Virus record (IMG/VR): IMGVR_UViG_3300043436_002816
Location: 1-27,069 of that record
DNA from: a virus
Direction: 5' to 3' (one strand)
Length of the DNA: 27,069 nt
The notes beneath the pieces are model-generated. The model did not search any database. It had not been told where the DNA came from and worked only from the letters and a program-made list of their open reading frames with translations. Made by a program: the position numbers and the translations under genes. Below, piece after piece: positions 15,299 to 21,222 of this stretch. The number at the start of each line of letters is the position of its first letter. The stretch's first letter is position 1.

Positions 15299-15600
15299 CA
15301 CAGCCCCCACTTGTCCTGCACCGGAACGCAGAACACTTCTGCTCCCGCTGGCATGTCAACGTCAGCGATCTTGCGCAGGTCAGCTTTGGCTTTCCTCGGG
15401 TCGGCGATCATTCCCGCGAAGCCAATGCTCTCCCACTTGAACACGTGGAGCGCGTTGCTGATACGGATGCGCCCGTTCTCGCGGGTCACGTCGCCTGCGA
15501 AAATCCAACCACGATCCACCACGACAACAGCGCGGGCGCCAGTCGGGCGGTTAGCAATAGGCACATAGTCAACGCCGTTGATTGTTACGATGTTAGTCAT
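15298..15600 (-). CDS. Small beta-rich phage protein, DUF6948-like
   Basis: A 100-residue soluble protein with a beta-rich core (VVVVDRGWIFAGDVT, then RIRISNALHVFKWES) and a helical part (DPRKAKADLRKIADV). The pattern of a strand, a Gly-containing turn, an arginine-rich strand and a Trp followed by a helical segment resembles the small phage family DUF6948, from memory and without a search. It starts in an ATGA overlap with the upstream gene, with GGAG nearby, and ends in a TGATG overlap with the repeat-protein gene. Function unknown. Confidence 0.7.
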   Translation of the reverse strand: MTNIVTINGVDYVPIANRPTGARAVVVVDRGWIFAGDVTRENGRIRISNALHVFKWESIGFAGMIADPRKAKADLRKIADVDMPAGAEVFCVPVQDKWGL

Positions 15601-15734
15601 TTCATATTCTCCTTCTTCAGGTCTGCTTCCAGTTCCTCGATGCGGTCTGCGGCTTCTGCCAGCAACGGGTCTGGCGCATAATGCAGCTCGTCATAGGTGA
15701 ATCTGTCACGCAGCCGCTTCACTAGGTCGGTCAT
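15597..15734 (-). CDS. 45-residue helical protein
   Basis: A small acidic helical protein, MTDLVKRLRDRFTYDELHY then LLAEAADRIEELEADLKKE. The 'LLxEAADRIEELE' phrase recurs in many small phage proteins. Coupled by ATGA on both sides, with GGGGGTGG about 5-12 bases before its ATG at 15734. Likely a coiled-coil partner or adaptor; no specific role recognised. Confidence 0.65.
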   Translation of the reverse strand: MTDLVKRLRDRFTYDELHYAPDPLLAEAADRIEELEADLKKENMK

Positions 15735-15832
15735 GACAGCCACCCCCAGACAAGCGCGCCAACGGCGATCCAAAAGCACACACCCAGCGCCAGCAACACC
15801 TGACATCCGCGCGGGTCGAAGTCGTCATTCAT
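15731..15832 (-). CDS. 33-residue single-pass membrane peptide
   Basis: The ATG at 15832 overlaps the previous stop (ATGA) and has GAGAGGA about 8 bases upstream. The peptide is MNDDFDPRGC followed by a strong hydrophobic helix (QVLLALGVCFWIAVGALVWGWLS) that runs to the end. An acidic N-terminus and a helix ending the protein suggest N-out or tail-anchor topology. It is the third of three consecutive tiny membrane genes. Confidence 0.55.
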   Translation of the reverse strand: MNDDFDPRGCQVLLALGVCFWIAVGALVWGWLS

Positions 15833-15912
15833 AGTCCAATCCTCTCAACAATAGCGGGAAGCGACGGCACCAGCATCCCGCAGACAAATAGGGTGGCGAA
15901 CAGGCGGGTCAC
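15829..15912 (-). CDS. 27-residue membrane peptide (GTG start)
   Basis: I chose GTG 15912 because it overlaps the previous stop as GTGA and has a perfect GGAGG eight bases upstream. ATG 15927 would give five more residues (MEADA) but a poorer ribosome site. The peptide, beginning MTRLFATLFVCGMLVPSLPA, is hydrophobic with a Pro-kinked helix and a charged C-terminus (IVERIGL). It is the second of the three tiny membrane genes. Function unknown. Confidence 0.5.
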   Translation of the reverse strand: MTRLFATLFVCGMLVPSLPAIVERIGL

Positions 15913-16025
15913 GGCATCGGCCTCCATGCGAAGTCCCAAATCCCGTGCCCGCCCATCACGGCGGACAGGATCACGATCAGCGCAATCGTGGCGAGCAAGA
16001 TGCGCGTTTCGGTTGACGCGCTCAT
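15909..16025 (-). CDS. 38-residue single-pass membrane peptide
   Basis: ATG at 16025 overlaps the stop of the upstream gene, with AGGTGG about 6 bases before. The product MSASTETR is followed by a clear transmembrane helix (ILLATIALIVILSAVMGG) and a short aromatic tail (GIWDFAWRPMP). First of three consecutive tiny membrane genes. Candidate roles in this setting are superinfection exclusion or host-envelope modulation, as for other early phage membrane peptides; this is inference. Confidence 0.55.
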   Translation of the reverse strand: MSASTETRILLATIALIVILSAVMGGHGIWDFAWRPMP

Positions 16026-16213
16026 GCTGCACCACCTTGCACACCGCGAAGGTGCGCAATCATCTCGGCAATCGCCTGCGGTTCCTGACGCGCAATTTCG
16101 GGCGTGATCGACTGAACGGCGCGCCAAGCCTTCACGGAGGCGTCCTCACGCCACGGCGCAAACTGTTCGGCGGCTGCGGCATCACAGGCCGCGACTGTGC
16201 GAAGTCTCGTCAT
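16022..16213 (-). CDS. 63-residue hypothetical protein
   Basis: Starts at ATG 16213 in a one-base-shifted overlap with the upstream stop, with GGAG 8 bases before. The sequence (MTRLRTVAACDAAAAEQFAPW, EIARQEPQAIAEMIAHLRG) is helical, with a Pro/Trp-containing middle. It has no membrane segment or zinc motif. Its place as second gene of the leftward operon suggests early expression. Function not recognised. Confidence 0.6.
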   Translation of the reverse strand: MTRLRTVAACDAAAAEQFAPWREDASVKAWRAVQSITPEIARQEPQAIAEMIAHLRGVQGGAA

Positions 16214-16431
16214 TGCTTGCTCTCCTTTGCGATAATCTCGCGGGCTTGTTCGAGATAGTAATTCCGAAGGCCTGCCGCTTCCAGCCAATCGGCAAAGTCG
16301 TCGCGCCAGTCGTTATCGAGATCGAACGTTTCCAGTTCGTAGCCGTCGCAATGCAAAATCTCCTCGCGCTCGTATTCAAGGACTTCGTAATCCTCGCGGG
16401 CAAGCAGGTCTGCCAGTTCTTCAATTTCCAT
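16210..16431 (-). CDS. Highly acidic small protein, first gene of the leftward operon
   Basis: A 73-residue protein with 24 Asp/Glu and only 7 Arg/Lys, net charge about -17 (for example EREEILHCDGYELETFDLDN and DWRDDFADW). ATG 16431 has AAGGAG seven bases upstream; a longer reading from 16464 would pass through the leader. It is the promoter-proximal gene of the leftward operon. Extremely acidic, small, early phage proteins include DNA mimics that block restriction or other DNA-binding host proteins; that role is a hypothesis from charge and position. It could also be a general helical adaptor. Confidence 0.7.
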   Translation of the reverse strand: MEIEELADLLAREDYEVLEYEREEILHCDGYELETFDLDNDWRDDFADWLEAAGLRNYYLEQAREIIAKESKQ

Positions 16432-16442
16432 AACGTTTCTCC

Positions 16443-16500
16443 TTTGCTGACACCTTTCTGCCACCGCTCCATGATGCTGTCAAACACATTTTTGCTATTG
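16443..16500 (-). promoter_or_regulatory. Leftward promoter, member 1 of a three-copy family
   Basis: Read on the minus strand: GCAAAAA (16495-16489), then TTGACA (16483-16478), a perfect -35, then GTGTCAGCAAA starting 30 bases after the first T, running into the ribosome-binding site of the 16431 gene. A second GCAAAAA lies 21 bases further upstream (16516-16510), two helical turns away, suggesting tandem protein binding. The -10 at 17-base spacing (CAGAAA) is poor, so activation by a phage or host factor is likely. Confidence 0.6.
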
Positions 16501-16550
16501 CCATGCGATTTTTTGCGGCTAAGGTGTGCGGACTAGCAAGGGAGATTGCA

Positions 16551-17147
16551 ATGACAGATTATTCAGTCAAAGTGACCGTTCGGAATGGCCGAATATTAAA
16601 AGCCATGCGTGACGCAGGCTATTCCAGCATGGCGGAGTTTTGCCGCAAGACTGGTTACAGTTACCAAGTTCTTTCAAGGCTGGTTTCGATGACGCAAACG
16701 GCGTATCGGGCTAATGGGGAGTGGCGCGATGCGGTATTGCATTTGTCATCCGTATTGAACTGCGACCCCGAAGACTTATTCACTGGCAGGCAGGCCGCAG
16801 GATTGGCAACAAACTCGGTCGAGGTAGATATGGGCGAGGAGCAAGTGGCCGCGCTGGTATCAAATGTTGCGACGCCCGAGGCCTTGGAGGCGGGCGCTAC
16901 TGTTGAACGGCTTTTGACGTTTCTTAACGACCGTGAGCGTAGTGTGGTGGCCGCGCGCATGGAGGGCGCAACCTATAGAGACGTTGGCTGTGACATGGGG
17001 TTTTCTGCTGAGCGCGTTCGTCAAATAGAGGCCAATGCGCATCGGAAAATGCGGGGGAAAATGATTAGAGCGGATCAGGCGGCGAGAGACGCTACCCCGC
17101 AATGGATTGTGGACGCTGGCAATCGCGGGAAAGGTATGGCGCGATGA
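16551..17147 (+). CDS. HTH plus sigma-70 region 4 regulator
   Basis: A 198-residue DNA-binding protein with two recognisable parts. Residues about 11-78 form a Cro/XRE-like helix-turn-helix (SMAEFCRKTGYSYQVLSRLV, ending in NCDPEDLF as in XRE domains). Residues 118-170 match sigma-70 region 4 (LLTFLNDRERSVVAARMEG, TYRDVGCDMGFSAERVRQIE, AHRKMRG). No region 2 is present, so it cannot be a full sigma factor; it could replace or contact region 4 at the -35 element. ATG 16551 is chosen for AAGGGAG six bases upstream. It is divergent from the leftward operon and first in the rightward operon, the classical place for an early switch regulator. Confidence 0.82.
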   Translation: MTDYSVKVTVRNGRILKAMRDAGYSSMAEFCRKTGYSYQVLSRLVSMTQTAYRANGEWRDAVLHLSSVLNCDPEDLFTGRQAAGLATNSVEVDMGEEQVAALVSNVATPEALEAGATVERLLTFLNDRERSVVAARMEGATYRDVGCDMGFSAERVRQIEANAHRKMRGKMIRADQAARDATPQWIVDAGNRGKGMAR

Positions 17148-17302
17148 ACCGATATGACGAAGCAATAAGCGCGGCGGATGATAAGCTGCGCAAAGATTGG
17201 GAGCGCGGCAGTGCCGAGTTACTGCAAGCTATCCGCTATGCAAGGGAAGGGATTGACCCGCAAATGCCGCTGTTTTCATGGGTGCCCAATGTCGATATTT
17301 GA
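17144..17302 (+). CDS. 52-residue hypothetical protein
   Basis: Starts in an ATGA overlap with the regulator gene. A short hydrophilic helical protein (MNRYDEAISAADDKLRKDWE, then LLQAIRYAREG) ending in FSWVPNVDI. Its last 14 bases overlap the GcrA-like gene. No family recognised. Confidence 0.6.
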   Translation: MNRYDEAISAADDKLRKDWERGSAELLQAIRYAREGIDPQMPLFSWVPNVDI

Positions 17303-17567
17303 CCGCAATCATAAGGGCTGGACGACTGGCGACGTAAAGAAACTGCGCGAGCTGTGGGAAAAGGGCTTTACGTCCTACGAGATTGCGAAGGTGATGGGCC
17401 GTTCGCGCAATTCGATTTGCTCGGCAGCGCGGCGGTATGAATTGCCGTATCGTGCCAACATCATCCCCGCAAAGCCCGATCTTATCACACAGCGCCAGCA
17501 CGACAAAGCGCGGCAAGAGTATATCGACAGCATCGCGCGGGCTAGCGTTCGGGTGACTGTGGCATGA
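17289..17567 (+). CDS. GcrA/SANT-like HTH DNA-binding protein
   Basis: A 92-residue protein with an N-terminal helix-turn-helix of the GcrA/Myb type: W11 opens GWTTGDVKKLRELWEKG, then SYEIAKVMGRSRNSICSAA, then RYELPYR. This matches the spacing of GcrA-family proteins (Trp, Leu-rich helix, 'IAxxxGxSRNxI', 'RxxLPxR'). GcrA binds sigma-70 and DNA in alphaproteobacteria. The tail (DLITQRQHDKARQEYIDSIA) is helical. The start overlaps the previous gene by 14 bases and the stop overlaps the next start (ATGA). A plain HTH protein without sigma contact is the alternative. Confidence 0.7.
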   Translation: MSIFDRNHKGWTTGDVKKLRELWEKGFTSYEIAKVMGRSRNSICSAARRYELPYRANIIPAKPDLITQRQHDKARQEYIDSIARASVRVTVA

Positions 17568-17920
17568 TTGTCCTGCCTTGGCCGCACAAGTCGCTTTGGC
17601 CTAACGGGCGCGCCCATTGGGCAGAGAAAGCGCGAGAGGTAAAGAAGCATCGCAAGTGGGCATATCTGGCGACACGCGAAGCAAAAATAAGTGTTGGCAA
17701 CGGCCCTATTTGTGTGCATATTGTTGTTAAGCCAAAAGCGAGAGGGCCAGCGCCAGACCGGGATAATGCCATTGCAGCCTGCAAGGCGTATCTTGATGGA
17801 ATTGCCGAAAGCCTAGGCGTAAACGACCGTCACTTTGCCGCCCCGACTGTGACGATTAGCGATGAGAGGACGGGGCAGTTTGTGATTACGATTGGAGAGA
17901 CAAATGGAACGTCGCTTTGA
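17564..17920 (+). CDS. RusA-like Holliday-junction resolvase
   Basis: A 118-residue endonuclease that would cut four-way DNA junctions during phage recombination and packaging. RusA family features in order: an N-terminal WPNGRAHW phrase (the 'N..W' element), the acidic cluster PDRDN (Asp65, Asp67), Lys74 and LDGIA shortly after, and a third acidic residue in GVND (Asp88). The length is close to RusA of E. coli. It overlaps neighbours at both ends and belongs with the Rad52-, NinB- and HNH-like genes in one early recombination operon. Confidence 0.82.
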   Translation: MIVLPWPHKSLWPNGRAHWAEKAREVKKHRKWAYLATREAKISVGNGPICVHIVVKPKARGPAPDRDNAIAACKAYLDGIAESLGVNDRHFAAPTVTISDERTGQFVITIGETNGTSL

Positions 17921-18068
17921 AATTCGCGCTGGCAAGCATTCGCCTTGCGAGTTGGTCTCCATTTCCCCGCGCAATTGGTCGCCGGACGGGATTAACGTCA
18001 TTACCGAGGGGACGCACACGCAATGCCAGCGGGTGCTTGATGCCCTTTTGAACAACATGAAGGCATAG
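17904..18068 (+). CDS. 54-residue hypothetical protein
   Basis: Begins inside the end of the RusA-like gene (17-base overlap) at ATG 17904, with GGAGAG about 6 bases upstream. The sequence MERRFEIRAGKHSPCELVSI then QCQRVLDALLNNM is a small mixed alpha/beta protein. It is followed nine bases later by another small gene. Function not recognised. Confidence 0.55.
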   Translation: MERRFEIRAGKHSPCELVSISPRNWSPDGINVITEGTHTQCQRVLDALLNNMKA

Positions 18069-18077
18069 GAGAGCAAC

Positions 18078-18236
18078 ATGGAAGATGAAATTGAGTTTTG
18101 GATGGAAGCCAACAGCGTCAAGCGGATTGTCCGCATGGCTGGCGGCGGCTGGGGCGTGTATCTTGAAGGTGACGAACCTTTTGGCACTGGCGCATCCTTG
18201 CTTGAGGCGCTTGATGCAGCGGAGGCGCGGACATGA
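18078..18236 (+). CDS. 52-residue acidic hypothetical protein
   Basis: ATG 18078 with AGGAGAG shortly upstream. The product (MEDEIEFWMEANSVKRIVR, GGGWGVYLEGDEPFG, LLEALDAAEA) looks like a small strand-turn-strand-helix protein. The stop overlaps the Rad52-like start (ATGA), so the two are co-translated. No family recognised. Confidence 0.55.
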   Translation: MEDEIEFWMEANSVKRIVRMAGGGWGVYLEGDEPFGTGASLLEALDAAEART

Positions 18237-18952
18237 GCATTACCGAACAACTTTCCGCGCCATTCCCGCCCGAGGCTATCCACTGGCGTTCTCAACAAGT
18301 GTTTGAACGTGACGGGCGTTATTCGGCGCTGGCGCTTGCATACATTGATGCGCGGGACGTTATGGACAGGCTAGACGAGGTTTGCGGGCCTTGCGGCTGG
18401 CAGGACAGTTACGTGGAAACCCCCAAAGGCCGCGTCATTTGCAGTCTTTCAATCCTTTGCGGCGATGGCGAATGGATTAGCAAGAGCGATGGCGCTGGCG
18501 ATACAGCCGTGGAGGGCGAAAAGGGCGGCATTTCGGACGCTTTCAAGCGCGCTGGCGTGAAGTGGGGCATTGGCCGCTATCTCTACGCCCTTGGCAACGT
18601 CTATGCGCCCTGTGAGGCTAACAAGCGCGGCGATAAGTTGTATTTCAAGAAGTGGCTCCCCGAGGCCGATAGGGTATTCGCGCAGGCGCTGGCCAAAGTG
18701 TCGGCAACGCCGGAACCGAAGCCCGAGCCGAAGCCCGTTGCCACCATCACCGAAGCGCAGCTTACCGAATTGCAGCTACTCTTCACACACCTTGCCGTTC
18801 CCGTTGCGGACTTCCTCAAGGTGGCAAAAATCAAGTCGCTTTCCGACCTGCCCGCTGATTGGTTTGAGCGCGCGAAGAAGTGGATTAACGAACAGGCCAA
18901 GGCCAAGCGGGAAACTACTGCCGAGGCGCTTGACGATGAAATTCCGTATTAA
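18233..18952 (+). CDS. Rad52-like single-strand annealing protein
   Basis: A 239-residue protein related by motif to the Rad52/Rad22 annealing family. The core runs from residue 5 to about 145: LSAPFPPEAIHWRSQ, YIDARDVMDRLDEVCGPCGW, then the diagnostic GGISDAFKRAGVKWGIGRYL (98-117). A Pro/Glu/Lys linker (161-168) leads to a helical domain and a C-terminal tail LDDEIPY that resembles the acidic tip of bacterial SSB. It would pair complementary single strands in replication-linked recombination. Same operon as RusA-, NinB- and exonuclease-like genes. Confidence 0.85.
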   Translation: MSITEQLSAPFPPEAIHWRSQQVFERDGRYSALALAYIDARDVMDRLDEVCGPCGWQDSYVETPKGRVICSLSILCGDGEWISKSDGAGDTAVEGEKGGISDAFKRAGVKWGIGRYLYALGNVYAPCEANKRGDKLYFKKWLPEADRVFAQALAKVSATPEPKPEPKPVATITEAQLTELQLLFTHLAVPVADFLKVAKIKSLSDLPADWFERAKKWINEQAKAKRETTAEALDDEIPY

Positions 18953-18963
18953 GGAGAGAAGCG

Positions 18964-19233
18964 GTGAAAATTGCTTTGTATATTGAGGACGGATTAGAGC
19001 AAATAGTTCTAACGCCAGAGACCAAAACCGAAGAGTCGATTCTTGGAAAACTGCATGACGGAAGCAGGCAGTTGAGCATTAAGCGTGGCGAGTTTTACGA
19101 ATGCCGTGGGGGTTGGGTGCGCCATTCTGCATCGTATACGGCAGGCGGCTATTACGAGCCGACCTACAACGCTAGCGACAAAAGCACCATGATTGTGCTG
19201 CGCGCCGCGTCGGAGGAGAGCGAAGATGCATAA
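18964..19233 (+). CDS. 89-residue hypothetical protein (GTG start)
   Basis: The GTG at 18964 is supported by AAGGAGAG about 6 bases upstream. The product is a small beta-rich protein (MKIALYIEDGLEQIVLTPET, then REFYECRGGWVRH-like strands) with an acidic C-terminus (EESEDA). It ends 8 bases inside the exonuclease gene. Not recognised; many early phage operons carry such small accessory proteins next to nuclease genes. Confidence 0.6.
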   Translation: MKIALYIEDGLEQIVLTPETKTEESILGKLHDGSRQLSIKRGEFYECRGGWVRHSASYTAGGYYEPTYNASDKSTMIVLRAASEESEDA

Positions 19234-19876
19234 CGTATTTGTCGACATCGAAACCCTGCCCGTCCAATGCCCCGAACGCCGCGCAAAGATTATCGCGGAA
19301 GCCAAGCCGCCCGCCAACATGAGCAAGCCGGAGACCATCGCAAAGTGGCGCGAGGAAAACGCGGACGCGATTATCGCCAAGACCAGCTTTGACCCTGCTG
19401 AGGGTCATATCTGTTCAATCGCATGGGCGATAGGGGATGGCGAGGTGTTTTGCTATACTGCGGAAGAATTGGCTTGGGAGAGAGGCGCAGTTCAAATGTT
19501 TTTTGACATGCTCCCTCAAACTGGAATGTGCCGCTTTATCGGCCACTACATCAGCGGCTTTGACCTTCGCTTTATCATGTGCCGCGCTATCGTGCTAGGC
19601 GTGAAGGTGCCTGCACTATGGCCGCGTGACCCGAAGCCTTGGGATCAACAAGTGTTTGACACAATGACAGCGTGGGCCGGAAGCAAGGGGACTATCTCAC
19701 TTGACCGCTTGTGCGAGGCGTTGGGCATTGAAAGCCCCAAGGGTGAATTGACCGGGGCTGGCGTTGCGCAAGCGTGGGCGGATGGACGTTTTGACGAGAT
19801 TGCCGCATACAATCGCGGTGACGTTGTTGCGGTGCGCGAGGTGTTCCGCAAGTTTGAAGCCGTAGGGCTGGTTTGA
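19226..19876 (+). CDS. 3'-5' exonuclease, PolB-exo type (DEDDy)
   Basis: A 216-residue exonuclease that resembles the proofreading domain of family-B polymerases without the polymerase. The DEDDy set is visible: Asp7 and Glu9 in VFVDIETLP, Asp113 in GHYISGFDLRF, and Tyr195 and Asp199 in AAYNRGDVVAVREVF. ATG 19226 is used instead of the upstream start at 19193 because the DIET motif then lies at the N-terminus as usual. Likely roles are trimming 3' ends for annealing by the Rad52-like protein or editing during replication. Confidence 0.85.
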   Translation: MHNVFVDIETLPVQCPERRAKIIAEAKPPANMSKPETIAKWREENADAIIAKTSFDPAEGHICSIAWAIGDGEVFCYTAEELAWERGAVQMFFDMLPQTGMCRFIGHYISGFDLRFIMCRAIVLGVKVPALWPRDPKPWDQQVFDTMTAWAGSKGTISLDRLCEALGIESPKGELTGAGVAQAWADGRFDEIAAYNRGDVVAVREVFRKFEAVGLV

Positions 19877-19887
19877 AAGGAAAGACA

Positions 19888-20133
19888 ATGAGCAATCGTA
19901 AGGACATCATGGCCCCGCGCAAGAAAAACGACGGCGGCACGTATTGGGTGAAAATCGGCACGGCATGGTTTAACGACAAGGGCGGTATCCAGCTTGTCTT
20001 TGACGCGCTTCCCCTGCCTGATAGCGAGGGCCGCGTGGTGGCCAATCTGTTTGACCCTAAGCCGCGTGATGGGGCAGCGCCTGCCCGCCAGCAATCGGGC
20101 CGAGACGATCTGAACGACGATATTCCCTTCTAA
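19888..20133 (+). CDS. Small ssDNA-related protein with SSB-like C-terminal tail
   Basis: An 81-residue protein with an N-terminal basic stretch (NRKDIMAPRKK), a compact beta core (TYWVKIGTAW, GGIQLVFDALPLPD) and a Pro/Ala/Gln-rich linker ending in LNDDIPF. That ending matches the acidic tip of bacterial single-strand binding proteins, which recruits exonuclease I, RecO and other partners. The core is too short for a complete OB fold of standard SSB size. ATG 19888 has AAAGG eight bases upstream. It could load host DNA enzymes or compete with host SSB; this is inference. Confidence 0.6.
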   Translation: MSNRKDIMAPRKKNDGGTYWVKIGTAWFNDKGGIQLVFDALPLPDSEGRVVANLFDPKPRDGAAPARQQSGRDDLNDDIPF

Positions 20134-20143
20134 CCAATTCGCT

Positions 20144-20209
20144 AGGCGTGTATCAAGCTGCCACGCCTTAGGAAGCCCGGTGGCGGGACGGGTGCGAAAC
20201 ATCCCGCCA
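20144..20209 (+). promoter_or_regulatory. Structured leader with two hairpins (20134-20225 gap)
   Basis: The 92-base gap holds two inverted repeats. First: AGGCGTG (20144-20150) pairs with CACGCCT (20162-20168), extendable with a bulged base to CTAGGCGTG and CACGCCTTAG. Second: TGGCGGGA (20181-20188) pairs with TCCCGCCA (20202-20209), with a 13-base loop. AGGAGA and the ATG at 20226 follow closely. Neither has a T-run, so a regulatory or RNA-processing element is more likely than a terminator. Confidence 0.4.
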
Positions 20210-20225
20210 ACATAGGAGAAACGAC

Positions 20226-20435
20226 ATGACGCAAGCAGGACGAGTGCTAGATTGGCTGCAAAATCGCGGCGACCTAGACCCTATGACAGCATGGAACGAA
20301 TTGGGCATTTACCGCTTGGGCGCGCGTATCTTTGACCTTCGCAAGGAAGGCCATGCGATTGAACGCCGGATGAAAGACGTAAGCAATCGCTTTGGCGAGA
20401 CTTGCCACGTTGCTTGCTATAGCTTGGGAGAGTGA
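20226..20435 (+). CDS. Small winged-HTH-like protein
   Basis: A 69-residue protein with the pattern of short phage helix-turn-helix proteins: VLDWLQNRGDLDPMTAWNEL, then GIYRLGARIFDLRKEGHAIE. 'RLGARIFDLRKxGxxI' is the recognition-helix phrase of this group. A Cys pair and a hydrophobic C-terminus (CHVACYSLG) follow. ATG 20226 has AGGAGA about 7 bases upstream. It is preceded by a 92-base structured leader, so its expression may be tuned separately from the genes before it. Confidence 0.7.
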   Translation: MTQAGRVLDWLQNRGDLDPMTAWNELGIYRLGARIFDLRKEGHAIERRMKDVSNRFGETCHVACYSLGE

Positions 20436-20437
20436 CA

Positions 20438-20590
20438 ATGCGTGTGACTATTGAATTGGCTGAGGATGGGTCTTTGCTGATTGGCGATATTTGGGAAAGC
20501 GAAGATTACGCGCTTGCCAGCCAGTTTCTTTTGGAGGCTGCGGACGCATTAAAGCAGGCGGCGGATATTTTTTCGAAAGAGGCCAATTGA
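20438..20590 (+). CDS. 50-residue hypothetical protein
   Basis: Begins two bases after the HTH gene stop, with GGGAGAG just upstream, and its stop overlaps the next start (TGATG). The product MRVTIELAEDGSLLIGDIWE then FLLEAADALKQAADIF is a strand-helix protein, acidic. No recognised family. Confidence 0.55.
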   Translation: MRVTIELAEDGSLLIGDIWESEDYALASQFLLEAADALKQAADIFSKEAN

Positions 20591-20922
20591 TGCTCCGCAA
20601 ACTGCCCAAGAAACCCAAGCGCGAAACGCGCTTCCGCTCGCAGCGTCACCTAAACCACGTTCGCAGTTTTGCGTGTGTGAGTTGTGACGCGGAAGCCCCT
20701 ATCGAAGCCGCGCACGTAAGGCTTGGCAGTGGTGCAGGCATGTCGCAAAAGCCGCATGATTACTACGCGGTGCCATTGTGCAAGGACTGCCACCAGAGAC
20801 AGCATACGCAAGGCGAGCGCACATTCTGGCAGGACAAAGACCCGCAGGCAATCATGGGCGAGTTAATCCGCACAAGTCCCGTAAGGCGGGAGATAGAGGC
20901 GCACCGCAATGGCAAGAGTTAG
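20590..20922 (+). CDS. HNH/DUF968-like putative nuclease (Ref/HNHc_6 type)
   Basis: A 110-residue protein with a basic N-terminus (LRKLPKKPKRETRFRSQRH) and a zinc-binding HNH-like core: Cys29 and Cys32 in FACVSC, His42 in EAAHVRLG, a Lys-Pro-His-Asp phrase at 54-57, and VPLCKDCHQRQHTQG with Cys64, Cys67, His68 and His72. This matches the DUF968/HNHc_6 group that includes phage recombination nucleases such as P1 Ref. It would act as a nuclease or structure-specific DNA-binding protein in the recombination operon. ATG 20590 is set by the TGATG overlap; the ORF is open further upstream. Confidence 0.75.
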   Translation: MLRKLPKKPKRETRFRSQRHLNHVRSFACVSCDAEAPIEAAHVRLGSGAGMSQKPHDYYAVPLCKDCHQRQHTQGERTFWQDKDPQAIMGELIRTSPVRREIEAHRNGKS

Positions 20923-21112
20923 CCCCGCAGAGGCGCAAGCAATTCTAGAAGAATTTGAGCGCGAGGGTTTGGTTTACCGCGATGAAGACGGTCGATGGCA
21001 TTTGCGAGAGGATGCCAAGACCGAATACTATCGCGGCGAATATTGGGTTTCTGTAAGCAAGCCAATGGGGAGAGTGTTATGGTCAACTTCAAACGATATA
21101 TTGGGATGGTAA
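20909..21112 (+). CDS. 67-residue wHTH-like hypothetical protein
   Basis: Starts 14 bases inside the previous gene. The N-terminal half (SPAEAQAILEEFEREGLVYR) followed by DEDGRWHLREDA has the helix-helix-beta-hairpin look of a small winged domain. It ends 34 bases past the start of the next gene. The identity is uncertain; it may be a minor regulator. Confidence 0.5.
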   Translation: MARVSPAEAQAILEEFEREGLVYRDEDGRWHLREDAKTEYYRGEYWVSVSKPMGRVLWSTSNDILGW

Positions 21113-21222
21113 ACCAGACTGGCCGCAAGTCGCAACCCAAAACCCCGTCCGAAATGCGGCAAATGCATTTGGAAAAGGTTGGCGAACTGGTGCGACAAAT
21201 CCGCGCCAAGAACAATGCCTAG
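21079..21222 (+). CDS. 47-residue basic helical protein
   Basis: ATG 21079 has GGGGAG six bases upstream, which is better than any earlier start. The sequence is basic (MVNFKRYIGMVNQTGRKSQP, then MHLEKVGELVRQIRAKN) with a C-terminal helix. It overlaps the NinB-like gene by 8 bases. Unknown, perhaps nucleic-acid binding given the charge. Confidence 0.5.
   Translation: MVNFKRYIGMVNQTGRKSQPKTPSEMRQMHLEKVGELVRQIRAKNNA

Noticed and set aside
14985-15359. Minus-strand Arg/Leu/Gln-repeat frame
   Set aside because: Alternative frame of the same hexamer repeat; its start lies inside the upstream gene with no ribosome site.
14933-15568. Plus-strand 211-codon frame rich in Ala-Val repeats
   Set aside because: It is the other-strand reading of the hexamer array. 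It has no good ribosome site and would run antisense through the well-supported operon gene 15298-15600; the minus frame has a coupled start.
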